Origin: Cohnella rhizosphaerae
Lineage (GTDB): Bacteria > Bacillota > Bacilli > Paenibacillales > Paenibacillaceae
Assembly (NCBI RefSeq): GCF_029525575.1
Contig: NZ_JAPDIA010000007.1
Location: forward strand, 682,001-746,000
Direction of reading: 5' to 3'
Length of the DNA: 64,000 nucleotides
The notes beneath the pieces are model-generated. The model had not been told where the DNA came from. It saw only the letters and a program-made list of their open reading frames with translations, and did no database searches. The translations under genes were made by a program, and so were the position numbers. This document shows, piece by piece, positions 8,987 through 18,531 of this stretch (position 1 is the stretch's first letter; the number at the start of each line of letters is the position of its first letter).

Positions 8987-9735
8987 GTGCTTTCCCTGGA
9001 ACGCAGATGAGGCCGCGTAATGCCGAGGGACCGCGAAGTGCATTCCCTGGAAAGCAGATGAGGCCGCGAACGCCGAGGGACCGCGAAGTGCTTTCGCTGG
9101 AAAGCAGATGAGGCCGCGTAATGCCGAGGGGCCGCGAAGTGCTTTCCCTGGAAAGCAGATGGAGCCGCTGACGCCGAGGGACCGCGAAGTGCTTTCCCTG
9201 GGAAAGCAGATGAGACCGCGTAATGCCGAGGGACCGCGAAGTGCTTTCCAGGGAAAGCAGATGAGGCCGCGTAATGCCGAGGGACCGCGAAGTGCTTTCC
9301 AGGGAAAGCAGATGAGGCCGCGTAATGCCGAGGGACCGCGAAGTGCTTTCCAGGGAAAGCAGATGGAGCCGCGTAATGCCGAGGGACCGCGAAGTGCTTT
9401 CCCTGGAAAGGAGATGGAGCCGTGTAATGCCGAGGGGCCGCGAAGTGCTTTCGCTGGAAAGCAGATGAGGCCGCGTAATGCCGAGGGACCGCGAAGTGCT
9501 TTCCCTGGAAAGCAGATGGAGCCGCGTAATACCGAGGGACCGCGAAGTGCTTTCCAGGGAAAGCAAATGGGGCAGCTGACGCCGAGGGACTGCGAAGTGC
9601 TTTCCCTGGAAAGCAGATGGAGCCGTGTAATGCCGAGGGACCGCGAAGTGCTTTCCCTGGAAAGCAGATGAGGCCGCGTAATGCCGAGGGACCGCGATGT
9701 GCTTTTCAGGGAAAGCAAATGGAGACACGGAACGT
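8987..9735. repeat. Tandem array A: 15 copies of a 51-bp unit
   Basis: Copies begin (GTGC) at 8987, 9038, 9088, 9139, 9189, 9241, 9292, 9343, 9394, 9445, 9496, 9547, 9597, 9648 and 9699, so spacing is 50-52 and mostly 51 bp. Each unit holds an inverted repeat GCTTTCC-CT-GGAAAGC and a GCCGCG...CCGCGAAG block. In five copies the centre is flipped to AG (GCTTTCCAGGGAAAGC), keeping the arms. Because 51 is a multiple of three, long spurious reading frames of 17-residue repeats run through it in several frames, but 50- and 52-bp units break them and none has a convincing ribosome site. It fills the gap between the divergent DUF1284 and SnoaL-like genes. Confidence 0.95.
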
Positions 9736-9745
9736 CGAAAGAATT

Positions 9746-9814
9746 TAGTCAATTAACTTTACTAAATGACCTTCCTCGTGCTATTCTTAATTAGTCAATT
9801 GAATTGACTAATTA
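9746..9814 (+). promoter_or_regulatory. MarR-type operator and promoter region
   Basis: A perfect inverted repeat with 13-bp arms around one central base (9788-9814, core TTAGTCAATT-G-AATTGACTAA) sits just before the ribosome site of the SnoaL-like gene. A second, partly degenerate copy (TTTAGTCAATTA...TACTAAA) lies at about 9744-9767. A possible -10 (TATTCT, 9782-9787) lies beside the perfect repeat. The operon encodes a MarR regulator, the likely ligand of these sites. Confidence 0.7.
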
Positions 9815-9833
9815 GCGGAGGAGGCAAAGGTTT

Positions 9834-10343
9834 ATGAAACAGCAACCGCAAGCTTCAAGTTCATTCGGCGAAAATGAGGTTATTCGGCAAGGTTTGACGA
9901 GTTCGGCTGAGGTGGGGTTAGCTTTCATTGAACGATTCTGGAACGAAGGCGATGCTTCCTGCATCGCGACGTGTCTGACGGACAATTATGTCGATCATGC
10001 CTACGAGCCAGGTAACGCTGAAGGATTGCTCGCGATGGCGGAAAGGCTGCGGACCGCGTTTCCCGATCAGCGGTCGACGGTCGAAAGCGTCACGGTGGAA
10101 GGAGACCGCGTCGTCGTTCGTCTTCGGATGAAGGGCACCCACCTGGGGACCTTCAGGGGGATGGAGGCTACGGGGCTGCCGATCGATGCCAGGCTGTACC
10201 GGGAATACCGGATCGCGGACGGCCGAATCGCCGAGCATTGGGCGCTGTTCGACACCGCTTCGTTGCTGCGTCAGATCGGCGCGGAGCTGAACGAACAGCC
10301 TGCCTGCCGCATCCCTGGCGCGGGAGCGCTGGCGCAGGCGTAG
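9834..10343 (+). CDS. SnoaL-like / ester cyclase family protein
   Basis: Protein of 169 residues with a cystatin-like alpha+beta fold of the SnoaL polyketide-cyclase superfamily: FIERFWNEGDASCIATCLTDNYVDH, then AERLRTAFPDQRSTVE and GRIAEHWALFDTASLLRQIG, the family's standard order. Bacterial members are mostly of unknown substrate. The start ATG at 9834 follows GGAGGAGG. It is followed after 185 bp by a MarR regulator in the same direction and has a MarR-type palindrome at its promoter. Confidence 0.85.
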   Translation: MKQQPQASSSFGENEVIRQGLTSSAEVGLAFIERFWNEGDASCIATCLTDNYVDHAYEPGNAEGLLAMAERLRTAFPDQRSTVESVTVEGDRVVVRLRMKGTHLGTFRGMEATGLPIDARLYREYRIADGRIAEHWALFDTASLLRQIGAELNEQPACRIPGAGALAQA

Positions 10344-10528
10344 CTGAAGACAAGAAGACATGCGAGGGCGCTTGGAAGCTTGCCGCGAGCCGTTCTTCGG
10401 TAAGTCGCCCCCGCGGTACAGCGTCCCGATTCTGTAATGCCAAGCGCTCGCCCGCGGCTACCCCGCGCCCGGCCCCTTCTGTTACAATGGACAGCGACAA
10501 GCAGCAACAGGAATCGGGAGGAAAAACC

Positions 10529-10996
10529 ATGTCCGAAGCGGGCGCCTGGGGTTACGAATTGACGTTTTTGTTCGCGACGGCTTTTCGCGCGGCGGTAGAC
10601 GATCTCCACCGGGAGCTGGCCGCGCAGGGCTTCGACGACGTGCGTCCGTCGCACGGCTACGCGTTCCAGAAGCTCTCGTTCGGCGGAGCGACGGGCATCG
10701 AGCTGGCCGAGCATCTGGACATCACGAAGCAGGCCGCTACGCAGATGATCGATTACCTCGAGGGGCGGGGCTACGTGGAGCGCCGTCCGCATCCAAGCGA
10801 CGGGCGCGGCAAGCTGGTCGTGCTTACGGAGCGGGGCTGGGCCTGCATTCGGGCGACCGAGGCGCAGTTCGTCGCCATGGAGCGAAGATGGCGCGAGCGG
10901 CTGGGGGAGCAAGAGGCGGAGCGGTTGACGCAGAGCATGCGGGATATCGTCCGGTCTTTCGGCGAGGGAACCGCGAAGTTCAGGCCGGTCTGGTAA
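10529..10996 (+). CDS. MarR-family transcriptional regulator
   Basis: Winged-helix regulator of 155 residues. The recognition region GIELAEHLDITKQAATQMIDYLEGRGYVERRPHPSDGR carries the wing motif with the conserved DGR. The start ATG at 10529 has GGGAGG seven to eight bases upstream. It probably controls the SnoaL-like gene and itself through the palindrome at 9788-9814. A 14-bp tandem repeat starts just after its stop codon. Confidence 0.9.
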   Translation: MSEAGAWGYELTFLFATAFRAAVDDLHRELAAQGFDDVRPSHGYAFQKLSFGGATGIELAEHLDITKQAATQMIDYLEGRGYVERRPHPSDGRGKLVVLTERGWACIRATEAQFVAMERRWRERLGEQEAERLTQSMRDIVRSFGEGTAKFRPVW

Positions 10997-11000
10997 TTCA

Positions 11001-11084
11001 GTCTGGAAAACCTCGTCTGGAAAACCTCGTCTGGAAAACCTCGTCTGGAAAACCTCGTCTGGAAAACCTCGTCTGGAAATTCCG
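11001..11084. repeat. 14-bp tandem repeat, six copies
   Basis: GTCTGGAAAACCTC is repeated five times exactly at 11001-11070, with a sixth degraded copy to 11084, immediately after the MarR stop codon. It shows no similarity to the 51/52-bp arrays by eye. Copy number identity suggests recent slippage. Confidence 0.95.
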
Positions 11085-11251
11085 TCTGCATACCGAATCC
11101 CTCGCGTTCCGGCGATTTGCAGGATTGGAGGAATTTGTCGTTCCCCCGTAGAATGGTGTAGGAGCAAGCCGAGCCGGGCCTTGACGTCGCCGAAAGACGT
11201 CTCAGGGCCGCGGGAGCGGGCAGCGAATCTACATGCGACGGGAGAATGCCG

Positions 11252-12559
11252 ATGAGCAGGAAGTTCCTGAACTCCCCGACCGCTTATGCGCTCGGGATGT
11301 TCGCGATGATGGTGCCCAGCCAGGCCTTCAGTTCGTTTTACACGTATTTTTACGTCGAAAAGCTGGGGCTGGCGGTCGGTCTGGCCACGCTCGCACGGAC
11401 GATTTATCTCATCTGGGATGCCGTCAACCAGCCGATGGCCGGCTATTTGTCCGACCGCACGCGCTCGCGGCACGGCCGCCGCAGACCGTGGATTTTCGCG
11501 TCCATCCCGCTGTTCATGCTGGCTTTCGTTATGGTTTTCGCCGTTCCGCCGAGCCTTCATGACAGCGCTTTATTTACCTGGTTCCTTATTGCGCTCATCC
11601 TCTTCGAAGCGATCGCCACGATTTTGTGGGTGAACTACGGCGCGCTGTTCCCCGAGCTGTTCACGGGCGCCGGATTGAGAGCCAAGGCTTCCGCCGTCCA
11701 GCAGGCCTACCAGATCGTCGCGATCCTCATCGGTACGGCGCTCACGCCGATCCTCTACGAAGCGCTTGGCTTCGGCACGATGTCCGTCGTATACGCGGCC
11801 GTATTCGGCCTCTTTATGACCCTGTTCGTGCTGAACGTTCGAGAGAACGAATCGTTCGCCAAGGAAGAGCCGCTGCCGCTCGTTCAGGCGTTCCGCGAGA
11901 CGCTGAAGAACAAAGAGCTTTGGCTGTTCTACGTGGCCGGCTCCTTCGCCCAAACGGTGAACGGCCTCGTGAGCTCCATGATCCCTTTCTACGCCAAGTA
12001 TGCGCTCGGCGTCGAGGAGGGCGACGTCACGCTGCTGATGGCGTCCGTCTTCGTGTCCGTCATTCCGCTCGTCGCGGTGTGGTTCTATATTGTGAAAAAG
12101 CTCGGCGGCTACCGCAGCTGGCGCCTGGCCTTCGTCGTCTACGGGCTGTCCGTCATCCCGCTCTGGTTCGCGAACGATCTGGGCACCGGCATCGCGGCCG
12201 GCATCTGCTTCGGCTTCGGCCTGGCGGGCTTCCTCGTCTCGCCGGCGCTGCTCGGCAGCGAGATCATCGACCGGGACGCCCTGCGGACCGGACGGCGCAG
12301 GGAAGGGATGTACACGGCGGTCGGCGGCTTCCTCACGCGCTCGAGCGGACTGATCTCGGCGCTCGCCTTTTTCGTCGTCGGGCAGATGTTCGGCTACGTG
12401 AGCGGCGACGAGCCGGGGCCGCATCCGGAGGAGACGTTCCGCTATCTGATCTGTATCGTACCGCTCTGCCTGCTCGCCGTCTCGCTGGTCGTCTCGCTGT
12501 TCCTTAAGCCGCAGCCCGCTCCTTCCATCCCGCATGCGCAAGGAGGGATCGACGCCTGA
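11252..12559 (+). CDS. GPH-family sugar:cation symporter (MFS)
   Basis: Membrane transporter of 435 residues with about twelve hydrophobic segments. The motif WDAVNQPMAGYLSDRTRSRHGRRRPWI between helices 2 and 3 is the hallmark of the glycoside-pentoside-hexuronide symporters (MelB/UidB/XynB type). The start ATG at 11252 is preferred because GGGAG lies seven bases upstream; the ATG at 11246 is too close to it. The stop overlaps the start of the ChbG/YdjC-like gene (TGATG), implying uptake of an acetylated amino-sugar oligosaccharide, which is inference. Confidence 0.88.
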   Translation: MSRKFLNSPTAYALGMFAMMVPSQAFSSFYTYFYVEKLGLAVGLATLARTIYLIWDAVNQPMAGYLSDRTRSRHGRRRPWIFASIPLFMLAFVMVFAVPPSLHDSALFTWFLIALILFEAIATILWVNYGALFPELFTGAGLRAKASAVQQAYQIVAILIGTALTPILYEALGFGTMSVVYAAVFGLFMTLFVLNVRENESFAKEEPLPLVQAFRETLKNKELWLFYVAGSFAQTVNGLVSSMIPFYAKYALGVEEGDVTLLMASVFVSVIPLVAVWFYIVKKLGGYRSWRLAFVVYGLSVIPLWFANDLGTGIAAGICFGFGLAGFLVSPALLGSEIIDRDALRTGRRREGMYTAVGGFLTRSSGLISALAFFVVGQMFGYVSGDEPGPHPEETFRYLICIVPLCLLAVSLVVSLFLKPQPAPSIPHAQGGIDA

Positions 12560-13469
12560 TGGCCAAGCTGCTGATTTTGAATTGCGACGACTTCGGCCAG
12601 AGCGCGCCCGCGAACGAAGCCATCATGCACCTGCTCGAGGAGCGCCGCGTCTCGTCCGCCACGATCATGACCCCCCGCGCCCGGCTTCGAGCAGGCCGCC
12701 GACTGGTGCAGGCGCCATCCCGAAGCGAGCGTCGGCCTGCATCTGACCTTCACGAGCGAGTACGAGGCCGTGCGCTTCTCGAGCCTTACGGGGCGCAAGT
12801 CTCTGCACGACGCGGACGGCTATATGTACAAGACCGTCGAAGCGTTCGAGCGCGGCTCCTTCAAGGCGGACGTCGTCGCCGAGATGAACGCGCAGTTCGA
12901 CGCCGTCGCGCGCGCCGGCATCGCCGTGACGCATGCGGACAACCATATGGGAAGCCTGTACGGCGTCGCGGCGGGGCGCAGCTATTTGCCCCAGGTTTTT
13001 TTGGCAGTGCTCGCGCAGGGGGCTCCCCTTCCGGCTGTTCCGCCATATCGATCCGGCGGAAGCGCTGACGGCGAACGCGCCGGGCGTCGAGGCCACGCTG
13101 GCCAAAGCCGTCGCGCTTTGCGACACGCTCGGCGTGGCGGTGCCGGATTACTTGCTGAGCCACTCCTACGGGATGGAGCCGGGGGAGACGTACGAATCGT
13201 TCAAGGCGATGCTGATCGCCAAGCTGTACAAGCTGCCGGAAGGCGTCGTGGAGACCTACATCCATCCGGCGGTACCGGACGCCGATCTCGGCGCGCGCAT
13301 TCCGCACTGGGAAAAGCGGGTGTGGGAGTACAAACTTATGCTCGACCCGGACTTCGCGGCGGCGATGAAGGATGCGGGGGTACAACTGACGGATTACCGG
13401 TATGTGGGGGAAAAGCTGCGAAGGCCGCGGCTCGGTTCCGCGTTGAGGCTGGCCAGGCTGCTCTTCTGA
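12559..13469 (+). CDS. ChbG/YdjC-like carbohydrate deacetylase (two frameshifts)
   Basis: Cytoplasmic TIM-barrel-like deacetylase that removes N-acetyl groups from chitooligosaccharides in studied members. The metal site is visible as NCDDFG near the N-terminus and HLTF and HADNHMG further on; the C-terminal part has HSYGMEPGETYE and ETYIHPA. Two single-base insertions break it: C6 at 12671-12676 and T7 at 12996-13002 (repair gives LPQVFWQCSRRGLPFRLFRHID). Repaired length is 302 residues. Overlap with the symporter gene implies a two-gene uptake-and-deacetylation unit. Confidence 0.88.
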
Positions 13470-13533
13470 TCGATGTGTTGACGTAGACTGATACTTGGTG
13501 GGTGTTACGAAGCTAGGAGCAAGAGGGAAAAAA

Positions 13534-13576
13534 GCGCCGCCGAACGCAATTGGTTCGGGGCGCGTTTTTTTATTTT
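13534..13576. terminator. Bidirectional terminator
   Basis: Stem of about 11 bp (13534-13545 with 13553-13564, one bulge) followed by T7ATTTT and preceded by A6; it serves the deacetylase gene on the plus strand and the DUF4023 gene on the minus strand. Confidence 0.85.
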
Positions 13577-13707
13577 CATTTGTTCGTGCTGTGCTGTCTC
13601 GAGGACACCTTCTGTCCTTGGGTGCCTTGTCCTTGATGCGCCTTGTTGCGCTTGTCCTTGCGCTGGCGATCCTGGACCTGCTCGACGAATTCATGCGTGT
13701 CGCTCAT
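13576..13707 (-). CDS. DUF4023 family small protein
   Basis: A 43-residue, very hydrophilic protein beginning MSDTHEFVEQVQDRQRKDKR and rich in Gln, Lys and Gly, the pattern of DUF4023 proteins common in Bacillus and Paenibacillus. Function unknown. The start ATG at 13707 is preceded by AAAGGAG with good spacing, which marks it as a real gene although the same frame is open further upstream. Confidence 0.8.
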   Translation of the reverse strand: MSDTHEFVEQVQDRQRKDKRNKAHQGQGTQGQKVSSRQHSTNK

Positions 13708-13781
13708 TGTCGGGCTCCTTTCACGCTGTGATGGATTGCGTTTCATTGCATGCGCTGCGGACTTGCACCGATCGGAGAGGG

Positions 13782-13952
13782 TCAGCGGTCGTTGCCGCCG
13801 CCGTCGCTTTCGTCGCTCGTCCCGCAGCTCTGATCGGCGGCCTGGCGAAATTCTTCGTCGTTGCGGGAGCCGAGCTTGTCCCCGAATTGATCCAGTCTGC
13901 CGGGATGCCCCGCAGGTCCGTCGTTGTCCGGTTTGTTGTTGCGTCCGGTCAT
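13782..13952 (-). CDS. Small hydrophilic protein, unrecognised
   Basis: A 56-residue open frame starting MTGRNNKPDNDGPAGHPGRL, strongly acidic and Asn/Asp/Gly-rich, with one Cys (QSCGTSD). The evidence for translation is an AAAGGAGGTG ribosome site nine bases before the ATG at 13952. I do not recognise a family. It sits upstream of, and in the same direction as, the DUF4023 gene, so a two-gene transcript of small spore- or stress-type proteins is possible. Confidence 0.55.
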   Translation of the reverse strand: MTGRNNKPDNDGPAGHPGRLDQFGDKLGSRNDEEFRQAADQSCGTSDESDGGGNDR

Positions 13953-14040
13953 CCTGTCCACCTCCTTTGCTGCCGAGTGCCTGACGTGGATAGCTTCCCG
14001 ATGTCCTCGCGAGAATATGCGATCGGGAGCGATATCGGCA

Positions 14041-14070
14041 AAAAAAACCGGTCCTGCGGGCAGGACCGGT
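14041..14070 (-). terminator. Terminator of the SLH-protein operon
   Basis: Perfect 11-bp stem ACCGGTCCTGC with its complement (14047-14070) and, on the minus strand, a following T7 tract (14041-14047). Confidence 0.9.
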
Positions 14071-14084
14071 CGGCGAAAAAACCA

Positions 14085-17000
14085 TTATTCAAGAAGCTTC
14101 AAGATCAACGCGACGGCTTCCGCGCGCGTTACGTCTTCATTGGGCGCGAACCGGTTGCCGCCGCGTCCGGCCACGAGGCCGGCTTTCGCGCAGGCGGCGA
14201 TATACGTACGCGCCCATGCCGGCGCCTCGTCGGCGTCCGCGAATGCGAGCGGTGCGGACGGGTCTAGTGCAAGCCCTTTGGCGCGAACGACGATGGCGGC
14301 AATCTGGGCGCGGGTCATGCGTCCTTGCGCCCTGATCGTGCCGTCCTCGAATCCGCCGAACAAGCCAGCCTGCACCGCGGCGGCCATCGGACCTTGCGCC
14401 CATCCGGGGACGGCATTCGCATCGGCGAATGCAAGGCCGGCGCCGTCCGGCAGCTTGAGCGCGCGGGCCAGCATCGCCGCCAATTCGCCGCGGGTGACGG
14501 CGGCGTCCGGCCGGAACGTGCCGTCCTGATAGCCGTTCACGAAGCCGAGCTGCAAAGCGCTGTCTATGGCAGCGCTCGCCCAGTGGCCGGCCGTATCCTT
14601 AAGCGGCGCGCGAGGCCCGCCGTTGTTGCCGCCCGGATTTCCTGGATTTCCTGGATTACCCGGATTGTCAGGATTGTTCGGATTGCCCGAATTACCCGAA
14701 TTACCCGAATTGCCCAAATTGGCAGGAGGATTCTCCGGGTTGCCCGGATTCGGGATTGCCCTCTGGCGGGAGCGCTTTAACCGTCGCTTCAAAATCGCGG
14801 CTCTTCGCGAAGCCCTCCTTGGAAAGCGTCGCCGTCAGCGTCAGCCTCGCATCCCCCTCCGAGGCGGTGGGGCGGCGAAGCAGGACGCCTTCATCGTCGA
14901 TATAGCGCTTGTCGGAGCTCGACCAAGCGATCGCAGTCCCGTGCAGGCCTTCCCGCGGCAGCTGCAGATTGGCCGTGACGGCGTCCAGGCCTTCCAGCTT
15001 CAAAGCATCCGCTGCCGCGGCGACCTCTTGCTCCGCCGAATTCGGCACGTTCCAATGCGTCAGCTCCGGCAGCGCTAGATCGGCCATGGCATAACGACCG
15101 CCGTCGCCCGCGTACAGCAGCGCGCCCGCCTCAGTATCGCCGGACCAGGAGAGCGTCACTTGCGAGGCGGCCTTCGTGTTGCCGATGGGCAGCCATTTGC
15201 CGCCGCGCTCGACGTAAGCCGTGAACACGTCCTTGTCGCGCTCCAGCCGGATGGCGGCAGGCTTGACCGTGTACTTGCCCGTGACGATCTGATCCGGTCC
15301 GGCCGACAGCGTGAGGCGTCCGGTCGGATCGAGCGTGAGCGCGACCGAGCCGGTTTGTCCTTCGCCGGCCGCGGCCAGGTACAGGCCGATCCGGCTGTCC
15401 AGTCCGGCGGCCGTATCGGGGACGATATGCGAGCTTACGGTCGTCGTTAGTGTCTGATTTGCGGTATCGCCGGCGTCGCGGGCGACCTGGACGGCATCCT
15501 CGATGCCGGCGGCCTTCGCTTCCAGATGAAGCATGCTCTCCTCGTACCTGGCCGTGCCGGTGCCCGAACCGTTCAGCTTCAGGCGCCAGGGCTCGGGCAG
15601 CGCGCGTACGACGACCTCGACGGATTTCTCGTCGATGCCGGACTCGCGTGGAACCTTGACGGTGACGACGGCGGTGCCGGGCCCGACGCCATGGACGAGG
15701 CCCGACTCGTCGACCGTAGCGACGCGCTCGTCGGAGCTGGCGAACTCAGCCGATGCCACGGGAGCCAGCTCCGCTTCGCTTAGCCACTCGCGCACCGACA
15801 GGCGGCCGCTTCCCCCCGACGGACAGCGCCTTCGGCGTAAGCGCCAGCTCCAACAGCGATGCGGGCGGATCGGCGAAGATCTCGACCTCGGCCAACTGGA
15901 CCAGATAAACGCCTTCTTTTCGCAGCTGGGTGAATTCAATCTTGACGTACCGCGCCGGAACGCTGTCGATATCGATGACGAGCGGGGCGCCGTCCGTCGG
16001 CTTCGGCGTCGCCGTCCGCGCCGCTACCTCCGTCCAGTTCGCGTCGTCCTTCGACACGAGGACGCGGAAGTCGAGCGGGAACGCTTCGCCGACATGCGTG
16101 TTCTGATCGTTGCGCGGCCACAGCTTCACCCGATTGACCTGGTGTTCTCCGGCCAGATCGATGCGGATCCATTCCGGCGCGGCAGGAGGCGTATTAGAAG
16201 GGACGCTGGTCCAGCCCTTATCGCCGTTGTCGGAGTTGATGCCGATCTTGATGCCGTCCACGAGCAGGTTTTTATTCCAGCCGTAGGCGAGATAGTCCGA
16301 GGACGCCTGCACGGACTTCTTGAAGGCGATATTGCCGATCGGGCTCAGCGGAGGCGCGTCGGCGGGCGCCGTCACGGGCTGCTGGGGGCCGACGTATTCG
16401 TAGCCGTCGTCCTCGATCGCGTACAGTCTGCCTTCGCCCGGCGCGAACGCGCCGCTCAGCAGGCCGGTGGCGGCGTCGTAGTCGGCGGCTACGGGCTCGC
16501 CGGTCTCCGCGGACACCTCGGACACGCCCGATATGCCGTCCAGCTTGAAGCTCAGCGTCTTGGCGGACGCGTCTTTATAAGCTTTGTTGACGATCATCAG
16601 ATAGTGCTTGCCCGTCTCGCGGTGCGTGAAATAAGTGACGATCGACTCGTCGCTTGCGTTCGCGGGCTGCGCGATAAAGTCGGACGGCACGGGCGCCGTG
16701 CCGGCGGGAAGCGAGGCGCCGGTATGATACACCTGCGTCGCGTCCAGGTGGATCAACGTCTTGCCCAGCTGCGTCATGCGGGCGTTCATCGCCTTGAACG
16801 GTTCGTACAGGTCCGTCTTGTTGCCTTGAGGGTCGATGACCGCATTCGTGAAGGGCTCGCCGCGATTGGTCGGCGTCCAGTAGGTGAACCAGACGACGTT
16901 CTTGATGCCGTATGCCAGATTCGCGTATGCGACGTAGTCCATCTCCGCTTCGTTGGGCCGCCGAAGCCCGCCTGGGATGCCGACGGATTGGAGGTAGGAG

Positions 17001-18471
17001 GAGGTCTTCACGTCCGCCTCCAATCCCGCGCGGCGGATGATGTCCAGATTGTTGAAGTATCCCGCGCTGAAGCCGCCGGCGGCGAGCAGCGGATAGTGAT
17101 CGAAGCTGAGATACTTGAGCTTGCCGGCGCCGGCTTGCTTGATCCAGCTTCGCACGTAATCCTGTTCGTAGTTGGCTACCGCCTGCTCGGGGAGCAGATT
17201 CACGTACGGCACCTTGTCGGGATCGACGGCCAGAATCTTCGCATAGCGCGCGGCCGCGTCCGGCAGACCGCCGATACCCGGCTCGTCCTTGATGTAGTAG
17301 CCGCCGGTTGCGGGATGATCCATATACGTCTGCACCATCGTCTCGATATCCAGGTCCGAACCGTTGACGCGCGGGTCCGCGACGTACACCTTAAGCCCGT
17401 GAGCAGCCGCCAGATCGAGCATTTTCAAATTCTGCGGCTCCGAATCCAGCTCCGAGCCCAGCACGTTCTGCACATAATCGATATTCGCTTCCTTCATCGC
17501 CGCGTACTGCTCGTCGTTGGTGAACGACCAGACCGGCGGCCAGAACGCGCCGATCAGGAAGCGGTCCTGCTCCGCGCTCGCGGGGACCCGGGGCTTCACC
17601 GACGCGGGAAATACTCGCTCCTTGGAGGCGCCCCCCCTTGCTCACGGTTGCGGTCAGCGTCAGCGCCGCCGCAGGCTCTCCGGGCGCCGGCCGCTTCACG
17701 ATGCGGCCGGCATCGGTCACATAGGACGAATCGGAGCTGGTCCAGGCGATCGAAGTGCCCTCCAGTCCGATGCGCGGCAGCGACAGATTGCGGTACAAGG
17801 CCGACAGATCGCCGGGGTCGAGGGCCGCGGCGGCGGTATCCGCGGACGCTTGATCGGTCAGTCCGCTGATCGTCTGGTACACCTCCAGCTCGCGGAGCTG
17901 GAACACCTTCGTATTGTTCGGATCCGTGGACAGCTTGGTCGCTTCGATCCGGACGTGCCTCGCGCGGACGGAGTCGAACGCGAAGCTTTGGGCGGCGCTC
18001 GCGGTCGGCTTCGGATAATCCGTCTTGGACGCGACGGTCGTCCAGTCCGAGCCGTCCGCGGATACCTTGATCGTGAAGTCGACCGGGAAGCCCAGGCCGA
18101 TATTCGCGGTGCCGTCGTCGCTGCGCGGCCACAAGACGACCTCGTCGATATCGTAAGCGGCGCCCAGATCGACGGCCAGCCATGCAGGGGGAGCCCGCGG
18201 CCGGCTGCGACGGGGAAGGCATCGTCGTCCAGCCGTTCTCGGTCTTGCCGGGCGCGCGCGGGCCCGTCTTGTACCCGTCGACGAGATTGCTGCGCGCCCA
18301 TCCTTCCGCCGTATTCTCGTAGCTGCTCGAGGAAGTGACGGTCTGGCCGAGCGCGAGATTCACGGGCGACGCTTCCGCCCGGGCTGCCGGCATGCCTGCG
18401 GGCAGCATCGATAGGAGCAGGCTGGCGACCAGCGCCAGCAGCATATGGGTTTTGCCGATCGGTCTTTTCAT
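14085..18471 (-). CDS. Large SLH-anchored multidomain surface protein with glycosidase-like core (four frameshifts)
   Basis: Predicted cell-wall-anchored protein of 1,460 residues after repair. Order: signal peptide (about 1-32, ending PAARAEA); F5/8-type-C carbohydrate-binding domain (34-200); bacterial Ig-like (203-283); TIM-barrel-like catalytic region (293-690) with GYYIKDEPGIGG, where the Glu of DEP is a candidate acid/base; second F5/8-C (706-866); Ig-like (872-960); a jelly-roll segment (960-1130); Ig-like (1140-1233); a Gly-Asn-Pro linker; three SLH repeats (about 1285-1460) that bind pyruvylated cell-wall polymer. Four +1 insertions (18187-18191, 17631-17637, 15812-15817, 14752-14754) split it; removing one base at each restores one continuous frame. 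TGGAGGT precedes the ATG. No exact GH family assigned. Confidence 0.82.
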
Positions 18472-18531
18472 CGGTTGACCTCCAGTGGGGACTCGTTAAG
18501 GCGAGCGGCGGCCTGCCGCCCGCCGTCGAAT

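Noticed and set aside
9108..9671. Repeat-protein gene with 17-residue repeats (MRPRNAEGPRSAFPGKQ-like)
   Set aside because: A 51-bp repeat is automatically open in several frames on both strands; units of 50 and 52 bp break each frame and there is no ribosome site.
8987..9735. CRISPR array
   Set aside because: Units are contiguous without unique spacers, and no cas genes are in the window.
12559..13469. Pseudogene call for the ChbG/YdjC-like gene (and other frameshifted genes)
   Set aside because: All breaks are single extra bases in homopolymers with otherwise undamaged coding sequence, so sequencing error is more likely than decay.
15533..17869. Open frame of 778 codons on the plus strand
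   Set aside because: It is the complement of the SLH protein gene; the minus strand has signal peptide, domains and ribosome site, while this frame has Arg/Asp-rich composition typical of antisense reading in GC-rich DNA.
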